Positions 1-9,659 of a stretch of DNA of 64,000 nt are shown here, piece by piece; position 1 is the stretch's first letter; every line of letters starts with the position of its first letter. Location: contig BBFS01000001.1 in assembly GCA_001313365.1 (NCBI GenBank), positions 159,847 through 223,846 of the forward strand. Reading direction: 5' to 3'. Made by a program: the position numbers and the translations under genes. The notes beneath the pieces are model-generated. The model did no database searches. It worked only from the letters and a program-made list of their open reading frames with translations, and was not told the origin of the DNA. This stretch comes from Paenarthrobacter nitroguajacolicus JCM 14115 (lineage in GTDB: Bacteria > Actinomycetota > Actinomycetes > Actinomycetales > Micrococcaceae).

Positions 1-297
1 GTCATCACCACTCCGTGGTGGGTATGCGCCGGCGTAGCTACTGCAACGGCGTCCAGGTTGTACGTGTCAAGCAGTTCGTCCAAGGATTCGACGACGGCCA
101 CTCCGCCACCGTCTCGGCGAGCCTTAGCCCTCGTTCGACGTCGAGGTCGCAGATGGCAACGAGATCCCAGTCAGGGCTGGCTTTGAGGTTCCGGGCAAGA
201 TTGGGCCCAGTATCCTGCCCCCCACTACCGCAATGCGGAGCCTGGGCAGTGGGCCGTGGCCGTTGAGTTGTCCTGATGGAATCGTTCGTATGCTCAT
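1..297 (-). CDS. Gfo/Idh/MocA-family oxidoreductase, N-terminal part, cut by window edge
   Basis: Only the first ~95 codons are present; the gene runs off the left edge. The start ATG (295-297) follows a purine-rich stretch. The readable residues show the usual opening of an NAD(P)-dependent sugar dehydrogenase: RIAVVG followed by a glycine-rich turn, then GPNLARNL and LVAICDLDVERGLRLAE, the beta-alpha-beta Rossmann fold. The frame slips twice between about 200 and 225, around a C6 run, so the glycine loop is garbled. Next to a polyprenyl glycosylphosphotransferase, it most likely oxidises a nucleotide sugar for exopolysaccharide or glycan synthesis (WbpB-like). That substrate is inferred from context only. 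Confidence 0.7.
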
Positions 298-354
298 TTC
301 CCACTCTGCTTCTGTGTTGACAGCGCGATTCGCTTGGTTTGTTGCAGTTATTGG

Positions 355-2049
355 CTAATAGGCCCCCCCGGAAGGTTGAATCATTGCCCTGAACGTCCGC
401 CACATGATCATCAGGTCTCCAGCTATGGACCAGTTCTCCACGTAGTAGAGGTCCAGCCTCACGGCCTCGTCCCATGGAAGGTCCGACCGCCCATTGATTT
501 GCCATAGGCCCGTGATACCGGGCTTGATGAGCAGCCGACGATGCGTATGGCGTTCGTATCCGCTGACTTCACGGGCCAACGGCGGCCGCGGTCCCACCAG
601 GCTCATGTTGCCCACAAGAACATTCCAGAACTGTGGCAATTCATCGAGGGAGTACTTACGCATCCAACGCCCGCACCTGGTAACACGGGGATCGCCGCGG
701 ATCTTGAACAGGACACCGGCGCCCTCATCCTGGGTGCTAAGTTCCTCCAGGCGGGATTCGGCGTCCACCACCATGGAACGGAACTTCAGCATGTGGAAAG
801 TAGTGCCCCTCCTGCCGACCCGTTCCTGCCGAAAAAGTACAGGCCCGGGGGGCTGTCCTGGTGAACTATGGCTGCCAGGAGCAGCAGGATCGGTGAGAGG
901 ACCAGCAATGCCGACGCCGAGACCGTAATGTCCATCAAACGCTTGAGTGTGTGCTTGCCCCCGGAGTAGTGCGGGATGTCCACGTGCATCAGGGGGGGAA
1001 GTCCCTCGACCGGCCGCCAGTGGATCCGCGGACCGGCCACGTTCGTTAGGGCGGCCGCGAGGACAAGTTCCGCGGAATTTTCCTCCAGCCGCCACCCGAG
1101 CTCCTGGATGAACTGGTTTCCACCGGGCACGGGGGGGCCGGCCACAATCACCGCGTTGGCGCCTGTTTGCCGGACAGTGTGGGCGATCCCGTAGATCGAA
1201 GAAAGAACAGGGACACGGAGGTGGTCCACCTTCAGGACCGCACCCCGCCGGGCGCCTGGAAGGCAGGCTCCGAGGATGTCGTACGCGGTGCCGGACTTTC
1301 GGTTGATCTGCTTGATGACATACCGAACGTCTTGCGGCTCACCTACAACGATCGCCCGGGAGAGGCAGCGGCCGCGGGACTTTTCGTGGCTCAGCCACCG
1401 GCGGAAGCTCCACCTGCTGCCGGTGAGCGCCACCAGGCCAAGCGGCAGGGAGACGAGTACGAATGAGCTGACAGCATCAAGCCGGAAAACCACGGCAACG
1501 ATGCCCAGGAAACCAAAGACACGAAAACTTGCCGACAGGACGCGCTTGTACTCCTCGGGACCTACGCCCAGGACTTTCGGATCGCGGGTGCGGTAGACCT
1601 CCAACGAACCCAACCAAACCAGTCCAAGAATCAGTGCCATCACCAGATGGCGTGTGTAGGCAGGACTCTCCGCAGCCAGGGTCAGGCCTTCGGTGTTCAG
1701 AACGAAACCGGCGAAAACAGCGGCAGCAACGAGGGCCATGTCCGTCATGCGAAGGCTGTTGGTCAGTGAATGCGCCCAGTCGGTCCTGCCCCGGCGGGGG
1801 GGAACGTGATCCGAGGGGGGGTCCTGCGGGTGACTGGCGGCACGAAGTCCAGGGTGACCTCGGAGCTCGGTGCCGCCAGTCCCGCCTTCTCAGTCCGTTG
1901 TGCAGCAACGGACTTGTCAATCCAGGGAGACACCGGCGGATTGACGTCGGCGATGGCAGTTTTTGCGGGAAAGACTGAACCCGCCAAGCACGGTCCGCAC
2001 CCGTGGGTGCCGCTACCTTGCCCGTACGCAAGACTGGAACTTTCACCAT
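355..2049 (-). CDS. Exopolysaccharide polyprenyl glycosylphosphotransferase (WcaJ/WbaP-like)
   Basis: This enzyme transfers a sugar-1-phosphate from a nucleotide sugar to undecaprenyl phosphate at the inner face of the membrane, the first step of exopolysaccharide repeat-unit assembly. About 560 codons. The N-terminal part has hydrophobic segments (MALVAAAVFAGFVL, LVMALILGLVWLGSL), then a CoA-binding-like middle domain. The C-terminal third is the bacterial sugar transferase domain: KRLMDI, FRSMV, YSLDELPQFWNVL, MSLVGPRP, KPGITGLWQ. The start at 2049 has a good ribosome site (AAGAAGG). The frame breaks near 840, 1797 and 1970, next to G/C runs; the C7 at 363-369 adds a residue before the final SGAY. 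The domain order is intact once these are repaired. Confidence 0.85.
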
Positions 2050-2124
2050 GTCAGCCTTCTTTGCAGACCTGCCATTGCCTACTTATCAGTGAAGCGGCGG
2101 CGGTCAGGAGGCGCACCAGTAGTC

Positions 2125-2173
2125 GGTACTCAAGTTTGCGCAGGTTTACCCATTGCACCTACGTGCGAGTACC
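2125..2173. repeat. Long-spaced inverted repeat upstream of the glycosylphosphotransferase
   Basis: GGTACTC at 2125-2131 is matched by GAGTACC at 2167-2173, 35 bases apart, in the 230-base gap upstream of the minus-strand glycosyltransferase gene. Seven-base arms can arise by chance, so a regulatory role is only a possibility. I see no gene in this gap (2050-2280). Confidence 0.2.
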
Positions 2174-2280
2174 TAGCAGGCGACGGCGGCACTACGTGCT
2201 TTCGTGGCGCGCAGGAGGGCAAAAACCGCGGAAATCCGGTCTGGAACCAGCACAAAAGCTGCCGGAAGGGAGCACAAAAA

Positions 2281-2308
2281 ACCGGCCACCCCCCCAAGGT
2301 GGCCGGTT
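2281..2308 (-). terminator. Rho-independent terminator after the small acidic protein gene
   Basis: Ten-base arms ACCGGCCACC and GGTGGCCGGT enclose a loop containing a C run. Read on the minus strand the hairpin is followed by TTTTTTGTG. It lies 12 bases past the stop of the gene at 2320-2578. Confidence 0.85.
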
Positions 2309-2319
2309 CGTTAGGTCAG

Positions 2320-2578
2320 TTAGTCCTCTACGATTTCCATGTCTTCGTCCAGGACGTCCTCGTCTTCTTCATCTTCGTCGTCGAAGACTTGGAGCGGAGT
2401 AACCTCGGAGTACGCCTCGTACAGCGCATCTTCATAAACTTCGAAGGCATCGGCGACGGCGAAAAATGCCGCTTCGACATTGGGGGTCACCTTCGCCCCT
2501 GCGCGCTGATGCGGCGGCCAGATGTTCTTCCAGGGCGGCGGTCAGTGATTGAAGCGCGACACGCGGATCGATGCTCAT
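2320..2578 (-). CDS. Small acidic conserved protein of unknown function
   Basis: About 86 codons. It opens MSIDPRVALQSLTAALEEHL, a predicted helix, continues as VEAAFFAVADAFEVYEDALY, and ends in an extremely acidic tail (DDEDEEDEDVLDEDMEIVED). The length, 259 bases, is one more than a multiple of three; the extra base sits in a C5 run near 2489, where the frame changes. Small proteins of this type are common in Arthrobacter, but I know no assigned function. The acidic tail could mimic nucleic acid or bind a basic partner; that is speculation. It is divergent from the DUF5703 gene. Confidence 0.65.
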
Positions 2579-2617
2579 GACTTCACGTTAGCCGGAAAAG
2601 GACGAAAATGGAGAGGG

Positions 2618-2851
2618 ATGAGAGAACAATTTCCGGGCAGCTCCGTTGAGCGCCAACGAGACTACGCACGTCAGTACGAATACCTCGTACTGACGGTGGG
2701 ACCTGACGATTCACTGCCGGAAGCCCGACGCCGACTCGCCGAGCATTCCGAATACGGCAAGTGGGAACTCGAGCGCAGCGTGCTCTACCTCGGAGGCGGG
2801 CGCCGCTTCTGGTTGCGCCGCAAAGTCTATTCCGTGCAGCGAACCGTCTGA
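2618..2851 (+). CDS. DUF5703 family protein
   Basis: A 77-residue intact reading frame with no signal peptide or membrane segment. The sequence is rich in Arg, Glu and Tyr: QRDYARQYEYLVLTVGPDD near the start, then ARRRLAEHSEYGKWELERS and LYLGGGRRFWLRRKV. This matches the actinobacterial DUF5703 family, which has no known role. ATG 2618 is chosen because GAGAGGG sits just upstream; an in-frame longer start at 2549 would overlap the divergent gene. Family assignment is from memory of the sequence pattern. Confidence 0.75.
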   Translation: MREQFPGSSVERQRDYARQYEYLVLTVGPDDSLPEARRRLAEHSEYGKWELERSVLYLGGGRRFWLRRKVYSVQRTV

Positions 2852-2877
2852 ACACAGCGGCATCACGCATCCAGGTT

Positions 2878-4049
2878 TTACCGCTGGTCCTCCAACGGAC
2901 CCAACCATGCGTTCGCCACAGTGTTATGGGCGGATTCATCGTTGGAAGGATGGAAGATGCCTGCCAGGACGTCCCGGTACAGCCGCTCCATCTCAGACCC
3001 ACGGAAGTAGCTGGATCCTCCCGTGACACGGATCGCCAAGTCCACTACGTGGCGTGCGTTCTCCGTTGCCTGGACTTTAGTCCCACAAGTTTGGGGGGGA
3101 ACCATTGGGCTCCGTGGTCCACCAGGTTGTCCACATCGCGGGCCAGGGAAGAGATTTGAGGTGCGATTGCGTCCATGGCCAGGGCAGCGTCTGCCACCTT
3201 CCAACGGATATCCGGGTCCTGGGCGTAGCTCCGGCCACCGTGTTTGGCTGAAACCCTTCGCTTGACGTTCGCTACGCCAAGGGTGAATGCACGCTCGGCA
3301 ACGCCCGTGTACACAGCGGCGAGCAACGTCTCGAAGCACGCGAAGATCGCGAAGATCAACAGGTCCTTGTTGGGTCCCACGGGGAGCTTGCGGAAGATCC
3401 GTTCTGCCGGAATCACAGCTCCGTGCAGGAGGGTGGTGTTGGACGCACTGGCACGCATACCCAGGGTGTCCCAGTCGCTCAGGGTTTCGTGGCCCGGCTC
3501 GTCGCGGCGGAGAAAGCCAAAGACGAGTTCCCCCTCACCGTCCCTGGCGTCGGCATCCTTGCCGAATGTTCCCAGCCGGGTCCAGCCGCGGGAGAGGCTG
3601 GTGAAGATTTTCCGGCCAGTGAACCGGTAGCTCCCGTCAGGCAGCGGCTCGGCAACCGTGCCGGAATCGAACAACATGGAATCATTGCCGGCCTCGGAAA
3701 TGCCGAAAGCAAAGACCTCACCCTGCCCCGCCTCCTTCAACACGAAATCCAAGGATCTGTCCCCACGGGCCGTCAGGACCTGCGCGACGCCGGTCCACAC
3801 CAAGTGCATATTCACCGCCAGCGCTGTGGCCGGGGGGGCAGCCGTGGCGAGACGTTGCTGCAACGCAGCCACCGATTCGAGCCCGAGCCCGAAACCGCCG
3901 TCGGCCTCCGGCGCGAACAGCTTCAGGTAACCGGCGGCTGCCAGGTCCTCCAGGTCCTCGTGGAAGAACTGGTTGTTCTGGTCGTAACCTGCGGCGCGGC
4001 CACGCAGCCGTTCAAGCAGTTCGTCGGGCAGAATTTCTTCGGGAGTCAT
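2878..4049 (-). CDS. Acyl-CoA dehydrogenase family protein
   Basis: A flavoprotein of about 390 residues that oxidises an acyl-CoA or a related substrate. Features in order: N-terminal helical domain (DELLERLRGRAAGYDQNNQF), the FAFGISEAGNDSML segment that lines the flavin in the beta-barrel domain, FTGRKIFTSLSRGW, the DWDTLGMRASASNTT block, and a C-terminal helical domain with NARHVVDLAIRVTGGSSYF. Start ATG at 4049. The frame breaks once near 3090, where one A is missing; the C7 just before it gives WFPPK in place of WFPK. It stands alone, convergent with the DUF5703 gene, so the substrate cannot be judged. It may be a monooxygenase-type member of the superfamily. Confidence 0.85.
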
Positions 4050-4090
4050 GATGGTCTTTCGAGTGCTTGCCTTAGTAGTTGCTGAACCCT

Positions 4091-5409
4091 TTAGTAATTG
4101 CTGAGCAGGGTGTTCAGGACCGTGCGCCGAACTGGAGGGACTCGGCCGGCACGCGCTCATCGACGCCGTGGAACATCCCTGTGAAGTCGAGTTCGTCGGG
4201 CAGCATCAACGGAGCGAAACCGTATCCGGTGATGCCGATCTTGCTCAACGACTTATTGTCGGTGCCCCCGGAAAGCGTATAAGGGAGGACCTTGGCGCCC
4301 GGGTCCTCGGAGTGCAGGGCATCGATCATGGAGTCCACCAGGTTCCCTGCAAAAGGAACCTCCAAGGAAACATCCTTGTTGACGTAGCTGATCTCAATGC
4401 CGTCCCCGGCGAGTTCCTTAATGGTCTCGAACACCAGTTCCTGCTGCCCCGGAAGTGTTCGGCAGTCAACGAACGCCTCGGCCGACTCGGGAATGACGTT
4501 GTGCTTGTAGCCGGAGCGCAGGAACGTGGGGGGGTTGGAAGTGTTCTGCAGTGTGGCACCGACGAACCGGGCCACAGTACCAAGTTCCTTGAGGAGGATG
4601 TCCGGGTTGTCGGCGTCGAACTCGACTCCCGTCAATTCGGTGACGCCGTCCAGGAACTGTCGCGTGGTTGGCGTCAGTTCGACAGGCCACTTGTGTTCGC
4701 CGATCCTGGTCACAGCGGCGGCAAGCCGCGTAACGGCGTTGTCAGTATTGATCTGGGAACCGTGGCCTGCCCGGCCGTGCGCTACCAGCCGCAACCAGGA
4801 CAATCCCTTCTCGGCAGTCTGCAGCAAGTAGGTCCGTTGTCCGCCAATTGTGGCGGAGAACCCGCCGACTTCCGAGATCGCCTCAGTGGCGCCGTCGAAA
4901 AGTTCACGTCGGTGCTCGACGGCGTACCTGGCACCGTAGGTGCCGCCCGCCTCCTCATCTGCGAAGAAAGCGAAGATGATGTCGCGTTTTGGCTTCCGGC
5001 CCGTCCTGGCAAAGTTACGCATGACTGAAAGAATCATGGCGTCCATGTCCTTCATGTCCACGGCGCCGCGGCCCCCAGACCAGGCCATCTTTCAGTTCGC
5101 CGCTGAACGGGTCCACACTCCATTGGTCCTTGAGAGCGGGGGGGACAACATCCAAGTGCCCATGTACTACCAGGCGTCGGCCGAGGGGGGGTCTTCGCCG
5201 GTCATGCGGGTTACCACGTTGGCGCGGCCCGGGGGGGCGGACTCGAAGATCTCGGCCTCAAGTCCGACTTCGGTGATCAGCCCGGCCGTGTACTCTGCTG
5301 CCGCGCGCTCCCCCGGGCCCGAGTCGTCTCCAAAGTTGGAGGAGTCGATGCGGATGAGCTCCTGGCAGATCCGGACAACTTCGTCTTCGGGGGGGCGGAT
5401 GACAGACAT
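4091..5409 (-). CDS. M20 family metallopeptidase (dipeptidase/deacylase)
   Basis: A zinc exopeptidase of about 435 residues that hydrolyses small peptides or acylated amino acids. N-terminal helix SVIRPPEDEVVRICQELIRI; the metal motif GHLDVVPA is recovered by repairing the frame near 5150-5175; WGRGAVDMKD and the catalytic FFADEEAGG follow; HGRAGHGSQI marks the dimerisation lid; the C-terminus has GGTDN and MFHGVDERVP. The start at 5409 has a strong AAGGAGAG site. Breaks lie near 4112, 5078 and 5170. Three of them sit in or beside G or C runs. The last base losses hide the C-terminus LNTLLSNY and its stop at 4091-4093. Confidence 0.9.
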
Positions 5410-5678
5410 GGAAACTCTCCTTGCGTGGCTGGGCTGCAGGTTCCGGAGACGCGCGCTGTGGTTTTCCCAGCGTTTCCGTCCCGTGTCCGCTCAGCTACCC
5501 ACCAGTGGCGGGAGACGTCCGGAATGCGGATAAGCGCACGCACCGGGGGGGCGACATCGGATGTTCCCGGACCAGGGCCGATTTTTCAGCCACCTGAAAC
5601 CGTGTTAGAGTTTTTCTCGCTGCTTCGGAGGAAAGTGAAGCACCGCAAGGTGCAAAATGGACCATCTGAACACCACCT

Positions 5679-5764
5679 GCGCGGGTGGCGGAATGGCAGA
5701 CGCGCTAGCTTGAGGTGCTAGTCCTCGAAAGGGGGTGGGGGTTCAAGTCCCCCCCCTCCGCGCA
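5679..5764 (+). tRNA. tRNA-Leu (anticodon GAG)
   Basis: The 7-bp acceptor stem GCGCGGG pairs with TCCGCGC (5757-5763, one G-T pair). The D-arm TGGCGGAATGGCAGACG is standard. The anticodon stem CTAGC/GCTAG encloses the loop TTGAGGT, giving GAG, which reads CUC/CUU leucine codons. A class II variable arm follows. The T-arm is GGGGG-TTCAAGT-C8: five Cs would pair, but eight are present (5749-5756), three too many for any T-stem. CCA is not encoded. This extra CCC is non-coding evidence that run lengths in this window are inflated. Confidence 0.92.
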
Positions 5765-5771
5765 CAATCAC

Positions 5772-5801
5772 AAGGCCTGAAATCCACGGATTTCGGGCCT
5801 T
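5772..5801 (+). terminator. Terminator after tRNA-Leu
   Basis: Fourteen-base arms AAGGCCTGAAATCC and GGATTTCGGGCCTT (one T-G pair) are followed by TGTTTTGTTT. It starts 7 bases after the tRNA. Confidence 0.85.
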
Positions 5802-5882
5802 GTTTTGTTTCTCCTGAACTACCTTGGCAAGAACAGCATGCGAGCTTAGTCACAACTGTTTCCTTACTTGTCGTTAACGAAG

Positions 5883-5920
5883 AAATGGCGGCAGTCACCT
5901 TCAGGTGGCTGCCGCCATTT
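5883..5920 (-). terminator. Hairpin terminator after the MaoC gene
   Basis: Arms AAATGGCGGCAG and CTGCCGCCATTT, with a further CACCT/AGGTG pairing inside. On the minus strand the hairpin is followed by TTTCTTCGTT, 14 bases beyond the stop of the gene at 5935-6863. Confidence 0.75.
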
Positions 5921-5934
5921 CCCGTTGCGGCAGC

Positions 5935-6863
5935 TTATGCCAGAGCAACAACACTTCCGGCAAAGTGCCGCCTGCCGCTGCGGGGGATTCCACGCAACGT
6001 AGTCCGAGCGCTCCCAGCTTCCCGAATCCGCTTGCACCGTGGTGATGTCCAAGGCAACACGCGCTGGAAGGAACACAGGGGCTTCGAAGGCAACGTCCCA
6101 GGTAAAGGAATCCGACTTCACGGCCCCCGACGTCGGCAAGTGCACGCGAGGCCAGATACATTCCGTGCGCGATTGATCCCCCCCGCAGTCCCAAGCTTTG
6201 GCCGAAAGGACGCTCAAGTGGATCGGATTGAAATCGCCCGACACGGTAGCGTAGCTCCTTCCGGTATCCAGGCCGAGTTGCCACAGCGCAGTGGGATCAG
6301 GCGGCGAAAAGTCGCCGGCAGATGCGCCATTCGGGCTGCCTGGCTTGTCGATACCCGGCAGGAAGACACCTTTGGCTAAGTACGTGGACACGCCGCGCCA
6401 CAATATGTCACCGCTGGAACCGGAACGGACCTCGGCCACTACATCCAGCTGGGTTCCGGCCCTGTGGCCGGCAAGGTTCTCCGCCCAGGAGCGGATGTCC
6501 AGTTGCTCGGAGAACTGGATGGGTGCCAGTTGTTCGATACGGTTCTTCAGATGAATCATGCCAAGAAGCGGCAGCGGAAAGTCTTCACGGTTCATGACGC
6601 TCATTGATACGGGAAAAGCCAAAGCATGAACGTAGCCGGCAGGGAGGGTGTCGCTGGCGGTCTCACCCACCAAATGTTGGTAGGCGGTCAGATTTTCGAC
6701 GTCGGCCCGCACCCCCCTGACTCGTGGCTGACCGCAGGAAGCCGCTTCTTCCCGGAGGATGTTCCCAGAACCCGACGGCGGGCTGCTGCGGTAGCGGCGT
6801 TGACATACAACTTGGAGAGCGACGGAAGCTCGCCAAGGACAACCGGCTGGGGGGGATGTTCAT
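5935..6863 (-). CDS. MaoC-like acyl dehydratase (enoyl-CoA hydratase family)
   Basis: A protein of ~309 residues with a double hot-dog layout. The C-terminal half carries the hydratase motif: YATVSGDFNPIHLS with the catalytic Asp and His, followed by GSIAHGMYLASRALAD, both recovered by joining frames. The N-terminal half contains LYVNAATAAARRRV and a substrate-side hot-dog segment. It likely hydrates enoyl-CoA or enoyl-ACP. Its start ATG (6861-6863) overlaps the stop of the FabG-like gene as ATGA, so the two are translationally coupled in a thiolase-reductase-hydratase operon, a nearly complete beta-oxidation or fatty-acid elongation set. Frames break near 5985, 6190, 6715 and 6851; the last lies in a G7 run just after the start codon. 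Confidence 0.82.
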
Positions 6864-8214
6864 GCTCCCACCAGTTGTTGCCCGCACACGCGCAGTACCT
6901 CACCGGAGATTCCACCGGCAGCATCGCTGGAAAGGAAAGCGATGGCCTCTGCCACATCCTGGGGGCTGGCCGCCCTGCTTGAGGGAGTTGAGCCTGCGAG
7001 CCGCCTCGCGGATCGCGAAGGGCATCTTGGCCGTCATCTCAGTTTCGATGAAACCAGGAGCTACCGCGTTGATGGTCCCACCGAAAGGTTCCATCAGGCA
7101 GCCGTGGATCTCACCATGCCTATGACACCACCCTTGGATGCGCCGTAGTTGGTCTGGCCCCTGTTTCCGGCAATGCCACTTGTGGATGCGACTGACACAA
7201 TGCGCGGCGATTCTTTGAAATGCTCCGACGCCAGAAGTGCCTCGTTGATTCTCAGCTGGGCCGCGATGTTGACAGCAATGACTGATTGCCAGCGGCCCTC
7301 GTCCATGTTGGCAAGCAGTCGATCACGGGTAATCCCTGCGTTGTGCACCACGATGTCGAGCCGGCCGTGGCGTTCCACGGCATGTTCGATGATGCGGTGT
7401 CCGGCGTCATCCCTGCTGATATCAAGCTGCAGGGCCGTCCCGCGTACCTCGTTGGCTACAGCTGCCAGGTGGTCCCCTGCAGCCGGGATGTCCACAGCCA
7501 CGATCTTGGCCCCGTCGCGGTGCAGGGTACGGGCGATGGCTGCACCGATCCCCCCGCGCTGCGCCGGTAACAACTGCTACTTTTCCGGCGAGGGGGGGCT
7601 TGTCGGCGTCGTTCGGCAAGCTGCCTGACGTTGAGCGGACGGTCAGGAACTGTCCATCCACATAAGCGGAGCGGCCCGAGAGGAAGAACCTCAGGGCCCC
7701 CCCAGTGCCGAAGGGCTGGTGGTCGCGAGCTGGCCATCCAGGAGAATGCCGTTGGCCGTGGCCCCCCCGCGCGTAGTTCCTTGGCGAGAGACCGCAGGAA
7801 TCCATCAATGCCCTGCCGCGCAGCAGCAGACGCCGGAGTCGGGGCTGACTGCGAAGTCCGCGACATGGTGATGACACGGCCGTTGGGCGAGAGGTCCCGC
7901 AGGGATGCGCCAGCGGTAAGGACTGATTTTCTCAGGTCCCCGGGGGGGTGCTGGACTGCATCAAGTACCAGGATGATTCCCCCCAAGTTTCTCCTTGGGC
8001 AGCGCGTTGCGGCGGACGTCCAAACCCCAACCAAGCAGGGTGGTGGCAATATCATCTGCCCCTGCACTGTCGCCACTGACCAAGACCGGGCCCGTGATGA
8101 GCGGTGCGCCGGGTTGGTGGCGTCGAAGCACCACGGCTGGGGGGGCAGGCCCAGCTTCTTGGCTACGTCCTTCCCCAGTCCCTGACTTACCAGCTGTGTG
8201 TACCTGTCTGTCAT
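6860..8214 (-). CDS. Long-form 3-oxoacyl-ACP/CoA reductase (FabG4-like SDR)
   Basis: About 450 residues, twice the size of ordinary FabG. The C-terminal half is a full [23 protein letters not shown] cofactor loop, [27 protein letters not shown] with the catalytic Ser-Tyr-Lys, and [14 protein letters not shown]. The N-terminal ~200 residues form a second, degenerate Rossmann-like domain ([26 protein letters not shown]), as in mycobacterial FabG4. It should reduce 3-oxoacyl thioesters with NAD(H). Start ATG 8214; 12 bases separate it from the thiolase gene upstream. Many frame breaks (near 6965, 7095, 7560, 7700-7760, 7930-8000, 8130), most at G7/C7 runs, make it look shredded in this sequence. 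Confidence 0.85.
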
Positions 8215-8226
8215 CGCACTCCCCCC

Positions 8227-9598
8227 CTATGCTGCTTCGAGAATCGCAACAACGCCCTGACCGCCGGCGGCGCACACGGAAATCAGGCCTCGCGCAGGGC
8301 GGCCATTAACGGTGCCCTTCTCATGCAGCATCTTCGCAAGTGAAGCTACGATCCTGCCACCCGTGGCCGCAAACGGGTGGCCGGCAGCCAACGATGAGCC
8401 ATTGACGTTGAGCTTGGCCCGGTCCACCTTTCCCAGTGCGCCGTCAAGTCCCAGGCGCGTCCGGCCGAACTCTTCGTCTTCCCACGCGGCCAAGGTACTG
8501 AGGACGGTTCCGGCGAAGGCTTCATGAATTTCGAAGAAGTCGATGTCCTCGAAAGTGAGGCCGTGCCGAGCCAGCAAGCGGGGGAACCGCGAAGACCGGC
8601 GCCATGAGGAGGCCGTCCTTGCCGTGAACGAAGTCGACGGCGGCCGCTTCGCCGTCCAGGACTGTGGCGAGCTTCGGCAGCCCGTGGGCGTCTGCCCATT
8701 CTCCGGTAGCCAGGAGGACGGTTGATGCACCGTCTGTCAGGGGGGGTGTGGAGTTGCCCGCGGTCATGGTTGCTTCGGAGCCAAGGTTCTTGCCGAAGAC
8801 GGGCTTGAGGGTGGCGAGCTTCTCCAGCGTGGTGTCTGCACGCAGGTTGGAGTCCCGGTTAAGCCCGCGGTACGGGGGGGTGATCAGGTCATCGAAGAAG
8901 CCCCGTTCGTAGGCGGCAGCCAGGTTGCGGTGGCTGTTAAAAGCAAGCTCGTCCTGCGCTTCCCGGGAGATTTTCCACTGCGCAGTAGTGAGGGCCTGAT
9001 GTTCGCCCATGGACAGCCCAGTGCGGGGGGGCTCACCGGTGTTGGGAGCATCGGGGGGGGCCAGATCCTTGGGGGGGCGGATCCGGCCGATGATCTTCAG
9101 CTTTTGCACGGTGGTCTTTGCCCGGTTCAGGTCAAGCAGTATTTCGCGCAATCCCTCACTGACGGCGATCGGAGCATCAGAGGCCGAGTCCACACCGCCG
9201 GCGATCCCTGAGTCAATTTGCCCCCCCAACTTGATCTTGTTGGACAACCCAAGAACGGTCTCCAATCCGGTTGCGCAGGCTTGTTGGAGGTCGTATGCAG
9301 GGGTTTCGGGCGACAAAGCCGAGCCGAGGACAGCTTCCCGTGTGAGGTTGAAGTCCCTTGAGTGCTTAAGCACTGCTCCGGCTGCGACCTCTCCGATGCG
9401 TTCGTCCTGGAGTCCGAACCTGGCCACCAGCCCCTCCAGGGCCGCGGTCAGCATGTCCTGGTTGGAGGACTTTACATAGGCGCCGCCGGTTCTTGCGAAC
9501 GGAATGCGGTTGCCGCCCACGATGACCGCCGAGCGTGTTGATTGCGGGCCAGTGGTCGGTTCCAGGTGCCCGTCCGTAGTCACGTCTGCTGTAGCCAT
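8227..9598 (-). CDS. Thiolase (acetyl-CoA C-acyltransferase, FadI-like)
   Basis: Degrades or forms 3-oxoacyl-CoA. The nucleophilic cysteine lies in AYDLQQACATGLE, the catalytic histidines in NGSSLAAGHPFAATGGR and the second cysteine in ISVCAAGGQG. About 440 residues. Start ATG 9598 has a clear GAAGGAG. One true frame break lies near 8590. Six seven-base G/C runs add one residue each without breaking the frame: doublets appear in IRPPKD, LAPPDA, GEPPRT, ITPPYR, STPPLT and KLGGQI, where relatives have a single P or G. It heads the operon with the FabG-like and MaoC-like genes and is divergent from the TetR regulator, which probably controls it. Confidence 0.92.
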
Positions 9599-9628
9599 GC
9601 TTGTCTCCTTCGATCAATGCCAGTTACT

Positions 9629-9659
9629 GATACCCAGCGTACCTGATACGCTGGGTATC
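9629..9659. promoter_or_regulatory. Perfect 31-bp palindrome, probable TetR operator
   Basis: GATACCCAGCGTA at 9629-9641 and its exact complement TACGCTGGGTATC at 9647-9659 flank five bases (CCTGA). It ends one base before the GTG start of the TetR gene and lies 30 bases upstream of the thiolase start. A 13-bp perfect arm is far beyond chance and typical of a TetR-family site that controls both directions. Direct binding is inferred. Confidence 0.85.
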
